A stretch of DNA of 64,000 nt. It comes from Trichoplax sp. H2. Taxonomy: Eukaryota > Placozoa > Uniplacotomia > Trichoplacea. The stretch lies in NCBI GenBank assembly GCA_003344405.1, contig NOWV01000245.1, positions 1 to 64,000 of the forward strand, in the 5' to 3' direction. The notes below the pieces were generated by a model. It did no database searches and was not told where the DNA came from. It was given only the letters and a program-made list of their open reading frames with translations. Position numbers and translations under genes: made by a program. Positions 47,493-62,300 of the stretch are shown in pieces; position 1 is the stretch's first letter, and the number at the start of each line of letters is the position of its first letter.

Positions 47493-48632
47493 TATATTTA
47501 GTAATGTCTACCGTAGATGTTGTATTCAACATATGATCGATATTCTCGTTACAGGCTTAAGTATTAAATATAGCTAGCTTAGTAACTGCAATCCTTCTGA
47601 AGAGGAGCGCTACAGAGCTCACACTAGAGCTGCACATGAAAGGTGTAAACTATCCTGTATTTGAGATGCTAATACTGAAGTGTGTAGTAAGTAAGGTGTT
47701 AAGACTGTAAGCACGGAAAAGTATATAAGCGAGTAGTTTAGTATCGTAAGATAGTTCTTTCTCGTTAGAGGTCCTCAGCTAATCGATTACGTTGTATCTT
47801 CGTAAACGAGGTTTTGTTCAATTAATCTTAATTTTCTAAAGTTTTGAAGATTCTTGATCTATCAACCTCCACACAGATACTTATCGAATCATAACACTTT
47901 CGAAATGTCTGTACAAGTAGTGCTTATTCTCTGTTATTCTCTGTCTTTGCGGTTAAAAATGAATGCTTTCTCTTGTTATGATAAAATATTATGTCGTCAT
48001 AAATGAGTTGTAATGAAACATCCAATACTTTCTTCCATTAAAGTCAATGTATAGTTATAGTCTTGTTTTAGTTCATCAAAAGAAAAACTTGGTTTTTGTG
48101 GCATCGTGTTTAAAGTGATAGAATTTCTTGCGATGCAGAACCCAAAGTCGCACTGTCTTAGAGTGAGCGCAATAGTTTCAACTTACTGATGGCGGCCAGG
48201 TAAATTTTAATCTTAAATACCTATATGCGTAAAGTTTTAAATATACAATAAAATTATGAAATAGAGTAACATGGTTCGTTAAACGGTTATACGCTTAGAT
48301 CGCTCGATAATTGGTAAATTACATATTCTGTTTCAACAGAAAGCGGTCGTTTCTCTGACTGAAGGAGGTAAGAGAGACATTTGGAAATACTACTAAAATA
48401 CTGTACTTTACCACCAGATTAAGTTATAGGTGAGATTCTTAAGACATGCCGAGAATTTTTGACTGCGTTTGCTGTTGTAGTGTGGCCTGATATATTGATT
48501 AATATCAAACTAACGTAAATTATATTATACTTTAATAGATTCACTATTGCGAATTATAACTTAATACTATATAAATTAATTGTTGGTATCCTTACGTTGA
48601 TGATTTTAGCCTATATACGAAACTTGTGTATG

Positions 48633-48919
48633 GTGATTATTCTGCACCTTTACTTAGCAGATATATTAAAAGCTTAATATAGAGATAATTTCTATTGTTC
48701 ACTTAGTACTATCCACAACATAGTTATAAGATTTAAAGAATCTTCTTTAAATAATAAATGGCGACAGTTTATATTGGTCGCGCCGTATAAATTGCCATGT
48801 AACGTTGAAGTTGATTATTCTGTACATTTACTTGGAAGATAAATTACAACCTTAACATAGAGATGAATACTACTCTTCACTTAGTACTACCCATATGATA
48901 GTTATAAGATTTAAAGAAT
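48633..48919. repeat. Diverged 178-bp tandem duplication
   Basis: 48633-48741 and 48811-48919 share GATTATTCTG, TTCACTTAGTACTA and GTTATAAGATTTAAAGAAT in the same order and spacing. AT-rich, non-coding. Confidence 0.75.
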
Positions 48920-51900
48920 GATATAGCCAAGAACTAGTTACTAAATCTAATCATACTCTGTTGCAATATAGCAATTCTTTATTATCTGCGATATATAAAA
49001 TACTTTTGCAGTGTTGACGAATAATATCAACTGAATCCTTCGCAATTCTACATATGGAGCCCAGAATTTAGCTGTCACGAAAATTATTTTATTAAGCAAC
49101 CTGTTCTCCAATTTTTTGTGGAATCTCCTTTTCAATCAAAAGATAGTTAGTATGTCTTGTTTTTGTAGCAAACATTAATTTTTACGCTTTTTTAACTAGA
49201 ATATACTGTAACTAATTTTGGAGGTGGTTACTAGATGATTAGAATTAGTAAATTCAATTATTATTCTTAGTCGATTTCTACGAGTATAATCAGCTAGCTT
49301 GTGACCGCATTTTTCATAAATGGAACAGTAATTCTTAATAAGATCTATCGATCTTATCGCTGTATCATTTAATGTTCGTCCTATAAAGTTAATTCTAGTA
49401 GTACAAACGAGGGACATAAGTTTTTAAATGTGATACATTTAAAAAAATTTGGGGTGATTGGCATCGCAAATTTTTCATATTGTGTGCAATATACAGTATA
49501 ACTATGTAAGAACTGTTAAAGAACACGGCAGTACCAAATGTGACTGAGGAGAAACTTCGCTATAGTGTTTGTACGATATTGATTACCAGTAATGCAGTAT
49601 TTGTTACTTTTAACAGTTATAGTTTGCTCTACTGTACTATTTCGCTCCCATATACGTGGTGTATGCAATTTGCTGTGAAATAAAATTTTTACGTATTATC
49701 ATGGCATAAATCAGCTTTACCACAAGGTTATACGTAAAATCAAATTTCTCAAGCTTTCGGGATTTACTATCCCTTAACTACTCACAAGAACTTAGATGTG
49801 CTTGCTTCTACGTTCCAGAACTAGAAAACTGATCTTACAATGATCTGTGGGCTTAAATACCTTTCGGCAACGGCTAACATTGATGAATCATCTTAATCAT
49901 ATTTATCAATGTGAACATTTACTGACTAATTTCAACTAATCATAAATTACAGTTACATGAGCTTGTACTGTCTTCAATTGCTGTATAAGAATTGTATTAC
50001 AGTACAACATATAATTTACTGTGGTACTATACATTATAACTTCAGTGATTCCTAGTGTAAGCAACTAATTGTAATCACCGTATATAAATAATAATTTACT
50101 AAATTTAGTCATTTAATTCTTCACGGTAGTTTGCACCATTACACAGCAGAACGCTTACCCTAATTTTACGGCTGTTTATATCCGTGACAGGCATATAAAT
50201 AAAAATTTCTATTAGAGAACCTAGAATTTACTGATATTGCAGTAAGCTAAAAAAATTTAAAGTACAGTAATGTGAATATCTGTAAGCTGCAAATGTTATC
50301 ATTACCTGTCATCAATGAGTTTCTATAAAACATCTTGAGCCTTCGAGGATTTTATTTTATGACATTGGCATTTAGCCGAGTTTACGAATATATGCCGTAT
50401 ATTATGTAATCTTTGGATATCTAATGTAAATTATGTTCATTATTGACATTTCATGTCCAGTCATAATTAAACTGTTTCCGTAACTTTAGCCACGATTAAA
50501 AATTGTCAATATTAGATTAGTAGATTAAATTACTGCACATTATACCCCGTCAGTTTATGAAAATTTCTTAGAATGTTTGGCTGAAACTGTCGTACTGATG
50601 TATATAAAAAAATTTCGAAATTAAACCCATTCTCGTGCACGACAGTTTCAACTAAGTATTCTAAGAACTTTCCCAGCTTATTAACGGAGTTTACGGTATA
50701 GGCAAAAGCTACAGTTATTCTGACTCAGAATTTTTATGATTAATCGTATTAGATACAAACTTATCTATAAAATCTGAGGCTTTTAATGGAGATTTTATTT
50801 TTAATGTAGATGCTATAGTGCAGTCCCTCAAACAGCTTCAATTAAGGACATTAGATTATGCAAGAAAGTTTAAGATGCATATTAGATGTATGCATGTAAT
50901 AGTAGATATTGCTTAAAGCACATATTCTAATCTTTACACTGTTATGTTTACATTTTATATAAATCGCCGATTCTTTTATAGTAAGCTAAGTGGATAGACT
51001 GAAGATAGATAGACCTTGGTAAATTAATAGGCGAGCTAATCTGTCATAGCTACGCTCACACAAGGAATAAAACTTTTATTATAATACTTTTAAGATACAT
51101 ACTTTATTTGCTTGAGATACAAAATTACTTTTAGCGTCCAATTTTGTGCAGGTTGTTGTCTTTAAAGAAACCAATTCGAAGAAATTAATAAGCACGTACA
51201 TAAAAGTTTTCTCCTCTTAATTTTGAATCCAATACTGTAATTAAGATAAGAATTTCTATTAAGATGCTATAATATTTTTTATTACTACAAGGTGACTTTT
51301 TGGTCGTAAATATTACGCATTGCTGGTGAACATTTTACAGTAAAAATTTGTAGAAATAATACATTAGTATCTGTAAATGAGAAAATTCATGTTAATAGGT
51401 TAGCTGGATACATTACAATGCATTCCAATACAGTAGGAAACTAATACCGAAAATTTGTACTAAGATATTATAAGTTAACCAAGATATTTATGAAGACAAA
51501 GTCATTAGTGACTATTACAGCATTATATTTACGACATTTCTGTAAAAGTCAGTAGCGGAATGGGTCTGTCTTATGATGTCTAGATACATTACAGTGGCTT
51601 AAAATAATATCAAATATAACCTAACAATAATACAAAATTTTATGATTTTAAACAATATTTTTTTAAAATGATTCGAAAGGGATTACTATCAACTTCATGA
51701 TTGCTATAAAGTATTCGATTTCATGCTATTTGTGTTCAATTTAAAATCAAGTTATTCAATTCTAAGAACAAGATTTATGCCCTTACCTGCAGTCTAAATA
51801 TAAACTATATTTTTTCTTCTTTGCTATTGATAGTGAATACGAGTATACTACTTAATAGTATTACTTAAAACTAAACAGTTTGACGTTTTACTACGTAGCG

Positions 51901-54900
51901 AACTTTTAATAATGGCGCTTTAGTTTGGATTGTACCTGATTTTTCTCCTAAAGGATAGGGTTCTAAATCATAGAATATCAATCAGTCAAATGCACTTACG
52001 ATCAAGGTCTAATGCGATGATTTATTTAGTAAACAAATAGTGTTATTTACCAACAGATAAATTTTATTTATCACGGTTGATGGATTTTACAGGATGCGTT
52101 ATTTCTATTTCTTTCGTGAAAGTCTGAAATGGGACCGCATTGTGATGCATTTACCTTACAGTATTAATAAGAAGTGGAATTTCATTAGGGTATCACTCAC
52201 CTATTATAAATAAGTGGTAGTCCTTTTAAAAGTCCAATGTCTAAATTTTTTTTCTTATTCTACTGAAAGGAGATTTACGTACCCTTTTTTTTAAGGAGCG
52301 TTGATGCTGCATACGATTTTCTTTGAAGCCTATTTTGCGATTAGAATGAGAGAAATCTGACCCTTAGGTACTGTACAATATTAAAATTGACGATACAGTA
52401 ACGTCAACTGGAACCGTTAGGGTGGTTTACATAAAGATTTAAACATGATATCATGTGGATATAGATATTTTAAAGAATATCCAGATACTCCTAATGTAGT
52501 CATTTTCAAAACGATACATGTGCTAATGTCAGATTTTGATAAGTTCATATTTTGTTCCCCAACACACTGTGGGATAAAATGCTATTGTATGTATTTTGTG
52601 AGCCAATGATTTAATCTAAAAGGAAGTCTTTTTACTAAAATACTTACGCATACTCGACATAAAAGTAGTATCTGGAAATAGTATTAATTATGAAATGATG
52701 TATAGACTTCTTTCTCTAAAATCTGTCTAATATCTGTAGAGTGTCATTTCTTTTACCGATGATCTAATTGGCTATTGGAAGTAGTAGCTATTGTACTTAT
52801 CATTAATATGCCAGCATGCTAGCCACAGTTGGTCCTTTTTATTTCTCATTAGCATTAAATTAGCTGTAGACATCATTGTACTAATGTGGACTTTGATTTG
52901 TTTGTTTAATGCATTACATGTAAAGTGAACAATATGAACGTGATTAGGAGGAATATACTACTCTTTTGAATGCGCCACAAATTAGCTAATTTGCTTTCTT
53001 CATCAGAAATATAATTTCCTTCAGATTCAGCAGACTATGTCAGCTCCAAGTGAAATTAGATATTCAATATTTTAATTATATTTATTTGGATTTATGTGAT
53101 TGAAATTAATATTAATCTCGTAGCCGAAAAGTATCCGTGATGATGAAACTTTAGATTGGAGCAAAAATAATTCGCTTTTTACTAGTTATAATTACTTATA
53201 GCCAATTTTTTTATAGAAGGGCTAAGTAATTGATTAGCCTAGTGGTGAAACTCAACGGTTTGTGAACGCTACTTATAATACAGTAAGTAAAGGAATAGTT
53301 ATTTATAACGTAAATGAAGTACTAGCGTTTAAAAGGATATTTTTATGACTGAATATAAAATAATTTCTTGTATATTAGAATACTACGCTTACTTAGAGTT
53401 TATAAAGTTGTTTATTATGTATTTCATTAATACAAATCTATTAATTATCATCTTTAGTAAAGCATTATCTCTATTGTCATTTAGATTTTTTTCAAGCCCC
53501 TTCAGCGGATTAAAGTATGGAATCACGTTATGAATAAATGAGCAAGCAAGCATTTTGAATTAAGCCAGAAAAGTAGGCGGATGAATAAAGGTCTGGATTG
53601 AAAAGCTTTATTTTATGGTTATTAATACTGATTGTACTTGTGATAATAACAACGGTAAAGAAAAAAATAGACCATGATGTATTAATAAGATTCTAGTTAC
53701 CCTTGCAATTCAATGAATGCGCCTATTACTATAAAAGTTTATTTTAGCTTCATGCAATACGTTACCCTCACAGAGATGCTTTTAGTTCGTCAACAACATG
53801 TGATTATAGTCGCCCAAATTAGATATTGTGAGCAAAGCGGTGGTTTAGTAATTCCATAACAGCAAGATGAACGCTAGTACCAATATTACTTGATCATCAA
53901 CTCTATCGAAATGACGTCACCTATGCTAATAAAGTGTAGTAAAATTAATTCTACTCATGTAATTAAGCATTGTACTCACTGAAAGTCTCAAGGGAATTCT
54001 TATTATTAGATAGGCTTATTCATAACTATTGCTATATACATGTGGCGGTATTAAAAAGGTGAATTTAATATAATGTTATAATAATCTTAAAATGAAAATA
54101 CAGGATATATAGAGTATAAAGGTACCATGTCGATATTATCACGAATGGATGATGTGCAAACGATGAAATACTTCAAGGTATAGTATCGAACACCTGCAGG
54201 CCAACATTTTGTCGATATGAAGTGAAAAACAGACTCTGACATCGACATCACTGTAGGTAGAGTTAATTTACGAGAAATGGATGATTCTATTCTGCTGTAA
54301 AAACATAAAACAATGCTGTATAGGAGTGCATTTGTGTCATATCGCATCAATGCTGATAACATCTATATCAAATAGTGCAAAAATAGTAATCATAACACGG
54401 CCAAAGAAAGAGACTTTATAGGCTTATTTGACCATCATTTTGCTAGATATAGCGATGAAAATGACATTAAAAGTTAGCTGAGGTACTAGGTTGTCTCCAT
54501 TTGGTCAAGCTTGCTATCGGTGTATTTATAACGGAGATGGATAATATGATCGAGATGACGTTGATACATTCATTGCTCAATATTGGATAGTAGAATAGTT
54601 TGAACTCAATTATGGTAGAGCTTGGATAGTTGTTGGGTAATATTGTAATCATCTGTATTGTAAATATGTATTCAAATCTTACAATGCTGCTATATATTAA
54701 TTCGATAGGTGGATACAATGATTGCAAAGTAGTGTGTGACGAAACTGAATACAAAAAAATATTACTTGGTCACATGTTGAAATTAAACCACAACTAGCCC
54801 ACGTTGCTTAGTTTAGATACTGTACACTTGGCTGGTTGCTATGATATGGCACCATTCTATATACAGTCTATTTGTCGATAGAGTATACGCATAAATGATC

Positions 54901-55267
54901 ACAATTATACAGTGAGAATAGTATAAGAAGTGATATTTATTTGCCTATTATGCATGAAAGCTGGCATTCCGAATACTTTTCAATCAGACTACATTATATT
55001 AACTGACGAATTTTCTACTTTGACCACTAAAATTGCTGTGATTCAAGCAAGTCTAAATTAAACACTTTCATTTGTACGTTTCGAATGAATTAGAGATAGA
55101 AGTGGAGTGCTGAACACCACACTAGGATTTATTTGTACTTTATTTGTTATTTTTTTTAACTCAATAAACGATCTGATTTGTAATTACTTTCGTTACAGTT
55201 TTCAACGAGACAGCGCTTGAATCGGCTATTTGAATCATCAATGAAGATTTGAAAGTACTGTAAGTCT
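48920..55267. other. 6.3-kb gene-poor region
   Basis: AT-rich sequence with no gene I can support. Frames at 54087-54362 and 54467-54754 (minus, 91 and 95 codons) have biased composition without domains. Confidence 0.5.
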
Positions 55268-56389
55268 ATGACGGCCAATAATTCATCCGATCATCCTACT
55301 AGAGAGATCCATTTTAAATTGATGTTGAGCCAAAGAAATCGCAAGAATGCCATCTGTAAGATTGATTCATCCAGCATGAATCAGGACGATAGCCATGGTA
55401 ATCAGTATAATCAGTATGGTTACACACTGAATCAAGATCCATCTCGTATTGTCCAACAAAATTATCAACAGGATCAAACATTAACAAAAAAGAAGTTAAC
55501 CAACTTCTCTGTCGACTACATTCTTCATGAATTAAATAGTCATTGTGGCCGTAAGAAAGACGATCTGAAAAAATATACACATCAAAGTTTCGCAGGCGAT
55601 ATTTCGAACTATAGCAGCAGATTGAATCATATGAAGAATATATATTACCCAAACAGCCAGGCTCTCGGTCAGTTCTTGAATACTACAACAGCACCCAATT
55701 TCGTCTTCTCCAACCAACTTAAAGCCCGTTATGATACCCAGATTACATCTTTAGACCTGAAGCCATCAGTCATTAATTTACAATCGAAAATGTTACGACA
55801 AAATCTAATCCATCCGGTACCATCTAGTCACTCGAAGAAGATTGTGGATGAAAATAAGACCAAAGGATTGCTTGACGAACATGATAGACTTACGCGTAGT
55901 GGACGTGATATTAATGGACCGCATGCGGTGAATTCTTCATCCACTTCGAAACGTTTGAATCATAGCTTTCATCAACGTTATCCATGCAAAATATGTCAGA
56001 AATCTTTTGCCAATCCTCACTGTTTATCACGGCACATACGAATTCATACTGGTGAAAAGCCTTATCAATGTAATATTTGTAAAAAGGCTTTTAATCAATC
56101 ATTTCACTTAACTATCCATAAGCGATTACACACTGGCGATTTAAGATATCAATGTAACATTTGCTGTCGACGTTTTGTTCAAAGTAATGATCTCAAGAAG
56201 CATTACAGAACTCATACTGGTGAGAAACCGTATCATTGCAGTTATTGTCAAAAATGTTTCGCCGATGCTAGCCAACTAAAAAAACACATGCGGATTCACA
56301 CTGGCGAAAAGCCCTACAGGTGTATCGTATGTCAGCGTCGTTTTACGCAATCTGGAGCTTTAAAAAAGCACTCTCATATTCATCAGTGA
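55268..56389 (+). CDS. C2H2 zinc-finger protein, five fingers, intronless
   Basis: 373-aa single-exon gene. The N-terminal ~235 residues are Asn/Ser/His/Gln-rich with no known domain. The C-terminus (from about residue 238) holds five tandem C2H2 fingers of CxxC-x12-HxxxH type, with a Kruppel-type linker HTGEKP after fingers 1, 3 and 4 and the variant HTGDLR after finger 2. The last finger ends at HIHQ, the C-terminus. This points to a nuclear DNA-binding transcription factor. I cannot assign an orthologue: fingers such as ICCRRFVQSNDLKKHYRTH are generic. Start chosen at the first ATG of the open frame. The gene is isolated, with no neighbour within 9 kb upstream and only an ABC fragment downstream. 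Confidence 0.9.
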   Translation: MTANNSSDHPTREIHFKLMLSQRNRKNAICKIDSSSMNQDDSHGNQYNQYGYTLNQDPSRIVQQNYQQDQTLTKKKLTNFSVDYILHELNSHCGRKKDDLKKYTHQSFAGDISNYSSRLNHMKNIYYPNSQALGQFLNTTTAPNFVFSNQLKARYDTQITSLDLKPSVINLQSKMLRQNLIHPVPSSHSKKIVDENKTKGLLDEHDRLTRSGRDINGPHAVNSSSTSKRLNHSFHQRYPCKICQKSFANPHCLSRHIRIHTGEKPYQCNICKKAFNQSFHLTIHKRLHTGDLRYQCNICCRRFVQSNDLKKHYRTHTGEKPYHCSYCQKCFADASQLKKHMRIHTGEKPYRCIVCQRRFTQSGALKKHSHIHQ

Positions 56390-58493
56390 ATATTAGTAGT
56401 TATTCGTAATTCGTTTCCGTTTTACCATCTTTCTTTGGTGCTGTTTTCTCTCTCTCTCTCTCTTGCCATTCTATTACTATTACTATTATAGTCGTTTAAA
56501 ATACTATGTCATACCTTTTATAGGACCTTTGTCTTACGAACTAGGTCTGAAGATAAAAAAGTCCTTTTTTTCGGTGGCGTATTACTATGCGAATTTAGAA
56601 TATTTCTTAATCATTTAAATGAAAACTTATATTTAGCCAATAATCTTACTATAAATGTTGATCACTTTGAAACAAAAATTAAGCATTCAGTGTCACAGTG
56701 TTATGGGTGTTTCCGTTTTTCTACACATTACTTCAGTGTTATTGTGCGTAATTAGCAATTGGAGTGGCCTTTAAGCTAGATATATTATCTATTCTATTCG
56801 ACTTTTTAGCCTTCTTCACTTTCAATTCTGGTAATATAGGTGACATTAATTCGTGATGATTGCCGATACCTTTCTACCAGTGAATTATACGTACAATTGT
56901 GTCAAATTGAAGTACATGGTTATTCCAAGTTGGATTTCAATCCTCTAAATCTTATGGATTATTTATTGGATTCGAAATGATTTCATTATCATACTTATTC
57001 CTCTGTTATATAGCGTTTAGAAATTTAGTATAGCTGAAAAATTTTTAGAGAAAATGTCGCAATCTGATGTCAAGTAGAATATTGTAAACATCAATTGGGT
57101 CGAATGTGTGTAAAAATGCGCTCAGATGCATCAATTATATTATTACACTTGTCAAATCGAGTGCTCATCGATATTGATTTATTAGGTTGAATACTTTGAG
57201 ACCTGATATCAATATATTGAAAGATCAAAATGTACTGTATATTGTATTAAGTGTAGAAAAATTGTATAGAATCAGTAGTCTTTCAAAGACAATTAATTTA
57301 ACAGACGACATAGTTTACGACAAATGCTGCTGTTAACATCTTTCTCAGAGGAGCTGTTGCTTTTCCACAAAGGCAAATAAAGATTTAATGATTGAATAGG
57401 TTTACAACCTTCAGAAAATGAACTTGATCATAGTAAATTATTAGTATGTATTCTGATCTGGTGATCAACAGCTTATTAATCTGTTTGCTATCAAAATTAA
57501 ATGTACAACAATGGTTAATCGTAGGAATATCTTCTATGGTTAAATCATCGCACAACATGGATACCCGCATGATTAATTGTAATTGTTTCAGCAAGTGTAA
57601 TTATAATAATGTACTAGTTATATTCTATTAATATATAAACTGAAATTGTATAGCATAGCGCAAAATCTTCACTTAGGCTGTCAGCAAGAAGATATACATA
57701 TAGACTTGCACGATAGAGGTTATCTTGTGAAAATTTTAGTGTCGAAGAATAAAAATTTTTCCACAGAAAGTGCTTTATTTGAATTTTATTTTTATTGATT
57801 TTGTATTTGGAGAAGTTTACAGCCTTAATTAGAGTCTTTCAAAAATTTAGTATAACAAGTTTATATTGCGTATATTATTTCTTATAAATTTGTATCTCTT
57901 TTTATTGCAGAATATATCATAACGTGTTGAAATGGTACGATAAAGATTAACAATGTGTGAACTACTGTAGAAAAATTCTCGTTATAGCGTTATCCTAGGT
58001 TAGTTGTTCATTCAAGTTTACTTATCTCTAGATAACAGATTGCATTTAATTACTTTAGTCTACGGTATGATATCTGCTCTTTATGCCGTTTTTACAACAC
58101 CAATGCAATGGAGAAACTGCTTCCAATTGTAGCTAATCACAAAGACGTATCTTGAATCTAAACTAAATGCTGTTTATTTTTAAAAGTCATTCATTTATTT
58201 GCATATAGGATTTTATTCGCAAGCATCGATAGAAGAATGTGATAATATACAGTACATGTTGATTAATGTTAATAAGCAAAGTCAGCGTTGATCCGTTTTC
58301 TTGAAATTTAGAGATGAACAACGATATTCTACATTGTAAAACATGTTAGATCACGGACATTTCACAAAATAGATAACAATCACGAGTAGAAATTGGCAAG
58401 CTTTATTCTTAACTAGATACCTAACCACCTTGCATACCTTCCTCAATAATGCACTATATTCTATGATTAAAGTTCTAAGCCAATTGAAATGTC
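56390..58493. other. 3' flank of zinc-finger gene and intergenic
   Basis: A (TC)n run lies at 56447-56463 just after the stop codon. An AATAAA polyadenylation hexamer is present near 57377, but its use is unknown. No further gene seen. Confidence 0.5.
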
Positions 58494-58726
58494 TTATAAT
58501 TATCCTACTGTCACAATATGATTTTAAAGAAGCATTATAAAGGTGATGGTTATGGAAACAAGGATTAAATATCGATTTAGATTTTGCAGAGTGATCTAAA
58601 GTATCGTTGCTAAATATAATTACAGAAATAAAGCTTCAGATCAATTTAGATTATTGTAGTATGATCCAAACTACCGATAGAAAAGGTAATAAAAAAATGA
58701 GGCTTAAGTATCGATATAGATTATCA
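58494..58726. repeat. 233-bp direct repeat abutting the second gap, copy 1
   Basis: Identical apart from 2 mismatches to 59088-59320. It ends exactly at the first N of the gap. Confidence 0.92.
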
Positions 58727-58746
58727 NNNNNNNNNNNNNNNNNNNN
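58727..58746. other. Assembly gap (20 N)
   Basis: Same length as the first gap, and again flanked by duplicated sequence. Confidence 0.97.
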
Positions 58747-59320
<574 letters not shown>

Positions 59321-62300
59321 GCTATCTAGAAAGCTGAGATTGAATTTCTCTTGTTTGATTACCAATATAGATAGCTAAATTTTTTTCGATATTTTTGCCA
59401 GATTATGGTGCGCATGTAGTTCAGAAGTCAAATCATGCATCAAAAGGAACTTTTCCAGCCAATATACTTATATTTGAAATAATAGAGGCTAATTTTTCTC
59501 CTTAAAGGTGCTGTCTTATTCGCTGATTGTTTTTTATGCACCCTTTTCATCAACGCCACAAGAGATCGTATTTGATAATAGTATACAATCGCTCGGTTGA
59601 TTCAGCCACTAGTAATTTTCGGCTTAATTGTCATATAGTTCCATTCTAGTATCCCTTTTTATAAATAAAGCGGCTCATCTATTAGATCTTCGAACTGAAA
59701 AATTTGTTGTTAGGTAAAAGAACTTGGCGAGCATCATGAATAATTAACGAATTTTATTGGTTAAGATGTATAGCTAAACTAATAAGTTGGAGCAATTTAT
59801 ACTGTAAGGTATGTTTTAAAAAGTGCTGTATGCAAGCATGTAAAAGTTCGTGTTTTATTGGCCATTCATGCCGGTCTCAGAATCTTAAAATTTGTTTATA
59901 GCTTATTGGACAGTCTTCTACGAAGTCATTTCGTGTGTACTGCATCTACAAGATTGCACTAATGTAATAATTCCTAATACTGATAAACTTCTATGGTAGT
60001 AGCGACAAGAATTGAAATTACAAATCCATAATAATTTATGAAATTGCAGTACAACTAAAGAGGTTTCGTGCACGTCCTGAGAAAACGGTTCAGGATGACG
60101 ATTTTACTAATTACCCTAGCGCCAGTAATTACTGCTTAATAATATAAAGCATCGCGACAAGAACAAAAGTCTTGCGTTCTGCGTAGCACTAGTACTACTT
60201 TTAGATAAAATCTATTGAGATTTGAAAGAATAAAATGGCTAGAAATCAATATTATTTTGTACAAGAAACAGATTTAACTTCTAGTTCAGTAAGAACTTAC
60301 GCTAACTTTGGCAGATTTTATGATCGATTTTATTAGTAGCTTCGCTTACTTGTGTAGTGACAGAAAACTCAACATGGCACCGTTTGAAGCAATCTCTTAC
60401 TCCAGTAAAATCTCCTATTATGTCTATGCATATCGTACTATTATATGATCTTTATCAAGCTATTAATTTTGTTTACTCAAATAATAATATTCAACATAAA
60501 TTAAAAATACCCTTTACGTAGTAGATAGCACTTAAACAGCATTAATTAAACTTTTTACGGTATAAAATACGAATAATTGTATTGTTGCTTGGATATAGAT
60601 TTAGTAACGCTAATTACAATTTTTTACTCGAGGCAAAGTAGGTCATTGGAAACAATCTGACCTTATTATACTAGTTATAAAATGTTAACATCCAATACGT
60701 TCGTATTTGCGCCAATCTTTTTATGTTTATTCCCTATTCATTATATTCAATTAATTAATATGCAGTATGCTACAATAATTACAGAAATTAGTAGAGTGAT
60801 ATTATAAAGTATTTTTTTAAAGTACAGAATTACGAGGCTAAATTCAAAATCATCTTGACGTTGGCAAAAAATGAATTAATTAACAATGTGTTATCATTAA
60901 GGAAGACTTTATTCAAGTTCTGAAATATTTAGATTTTGTGAGCGGAATTGATATTAGGACTGAAATAATAATGTTGAACTAATTTATATCTTATTGTGAA
61001 ATATCATTTTTTACTCATTTTATCTTCATTTTAGCTATGATATTAATCATTTATCGCTATGGTATAGTTTCATCTAATATTTCCTTGGCTCGATATTAGC
61101 ATTTTATAAGTTATGATGTTGTACGATACTTTGGGCATGATAGTGATTTTTTTCTTCTAATTTATAAACTTTCAACATACGTTTATTTACGTAATATTTT
61201 CGCATTCATTTCTTATTAAAATGTAACTCATGGTTAAATAAAAATGAATCGTTACCGCGACGTATCTACTTAAGTCACTTTTATTATAAGTTATCATCAC
61301 AAAAACTTCATTATTACCGAAGAAGAAAAGACGAGGATAAATGTAAATTACAATGGGCGAATTTTAACAAATTTTCTAGAACTAATGTGTGCTGCAAATA
61401 AATTATTTATTAATGAAATTCCTATCATGTTAAAAGGTATAAATAAAAGTTAGTTGGTTTATTTCGGCCAATTTGTAACGATTTTGTGTATCTTTTTTTA
61501 TGTATTTTAATCATATACGATTACATCAAAAATTAAGATGAAATTTCAATTGAGCATTTTCTTTATTAAAATTGACTGGATATCACTGAGAAAGCACTCA
61601 ACTGACTTGAAATTTTCCGCTCTTTTAAAACTGCCATTTTAATATTATAGATAATTGTTTAATAACTGCATTGTAGAGCTGAATGATCGTTGTGAGGAAT
61701 ATTAATGCAACATTGTATATTAATCATGTTAAACTAGATCAATTCAATGCATAATCAAATCAAAAATAAAGATCGGCAGTCGCTATATCAAGCTTATAAA
61801 ATACAAGTCACGTACTCATATGATGCTCAAGATGTTAAGCCTGACTGTATTTACTTTGATAAATAATTTACTAGCATTCACATATTTAGTAGTATTAGTA
61901 CTTCTTCTAGTACTTTATAGTTATACAAATGAAGTTACCATGTAAATTGCGATGAGGTTATAATCACAAATTAGAACCATTTGCTCTCAGATAGATTGCT
62001 GTTAGCTACTTAAATTTATAAATGTACAACATTGTAAACACAGTGCCTTTCTATTTCATAAGTAAGGGCCTTGTTGTACTTTAGTTAAAGAGATTAGCTG
62101 CTATTTGCTTCGTAATCATTCCAAGCTTATCGTTGATTAATTTTTAAACATAGTTACTTTCAATATAGAGTGCAGTGCATTTCATGAAATTAATGATCGT
62201 GTAAATAAATAAATAATTCCTAGTAAGCTCTGCTACACGCGTATTTATAATTCATAATGTTTAATACTTAAGATCAGATAAAGAGCTGTTATATCAACTA

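Noticed and set aside
54087-54754. Minus-strand frames of 91 and 95 codons
   Set aside because: No domain, no splice context, and biased composition. Short open pieces on + in the same area are broken by stops.
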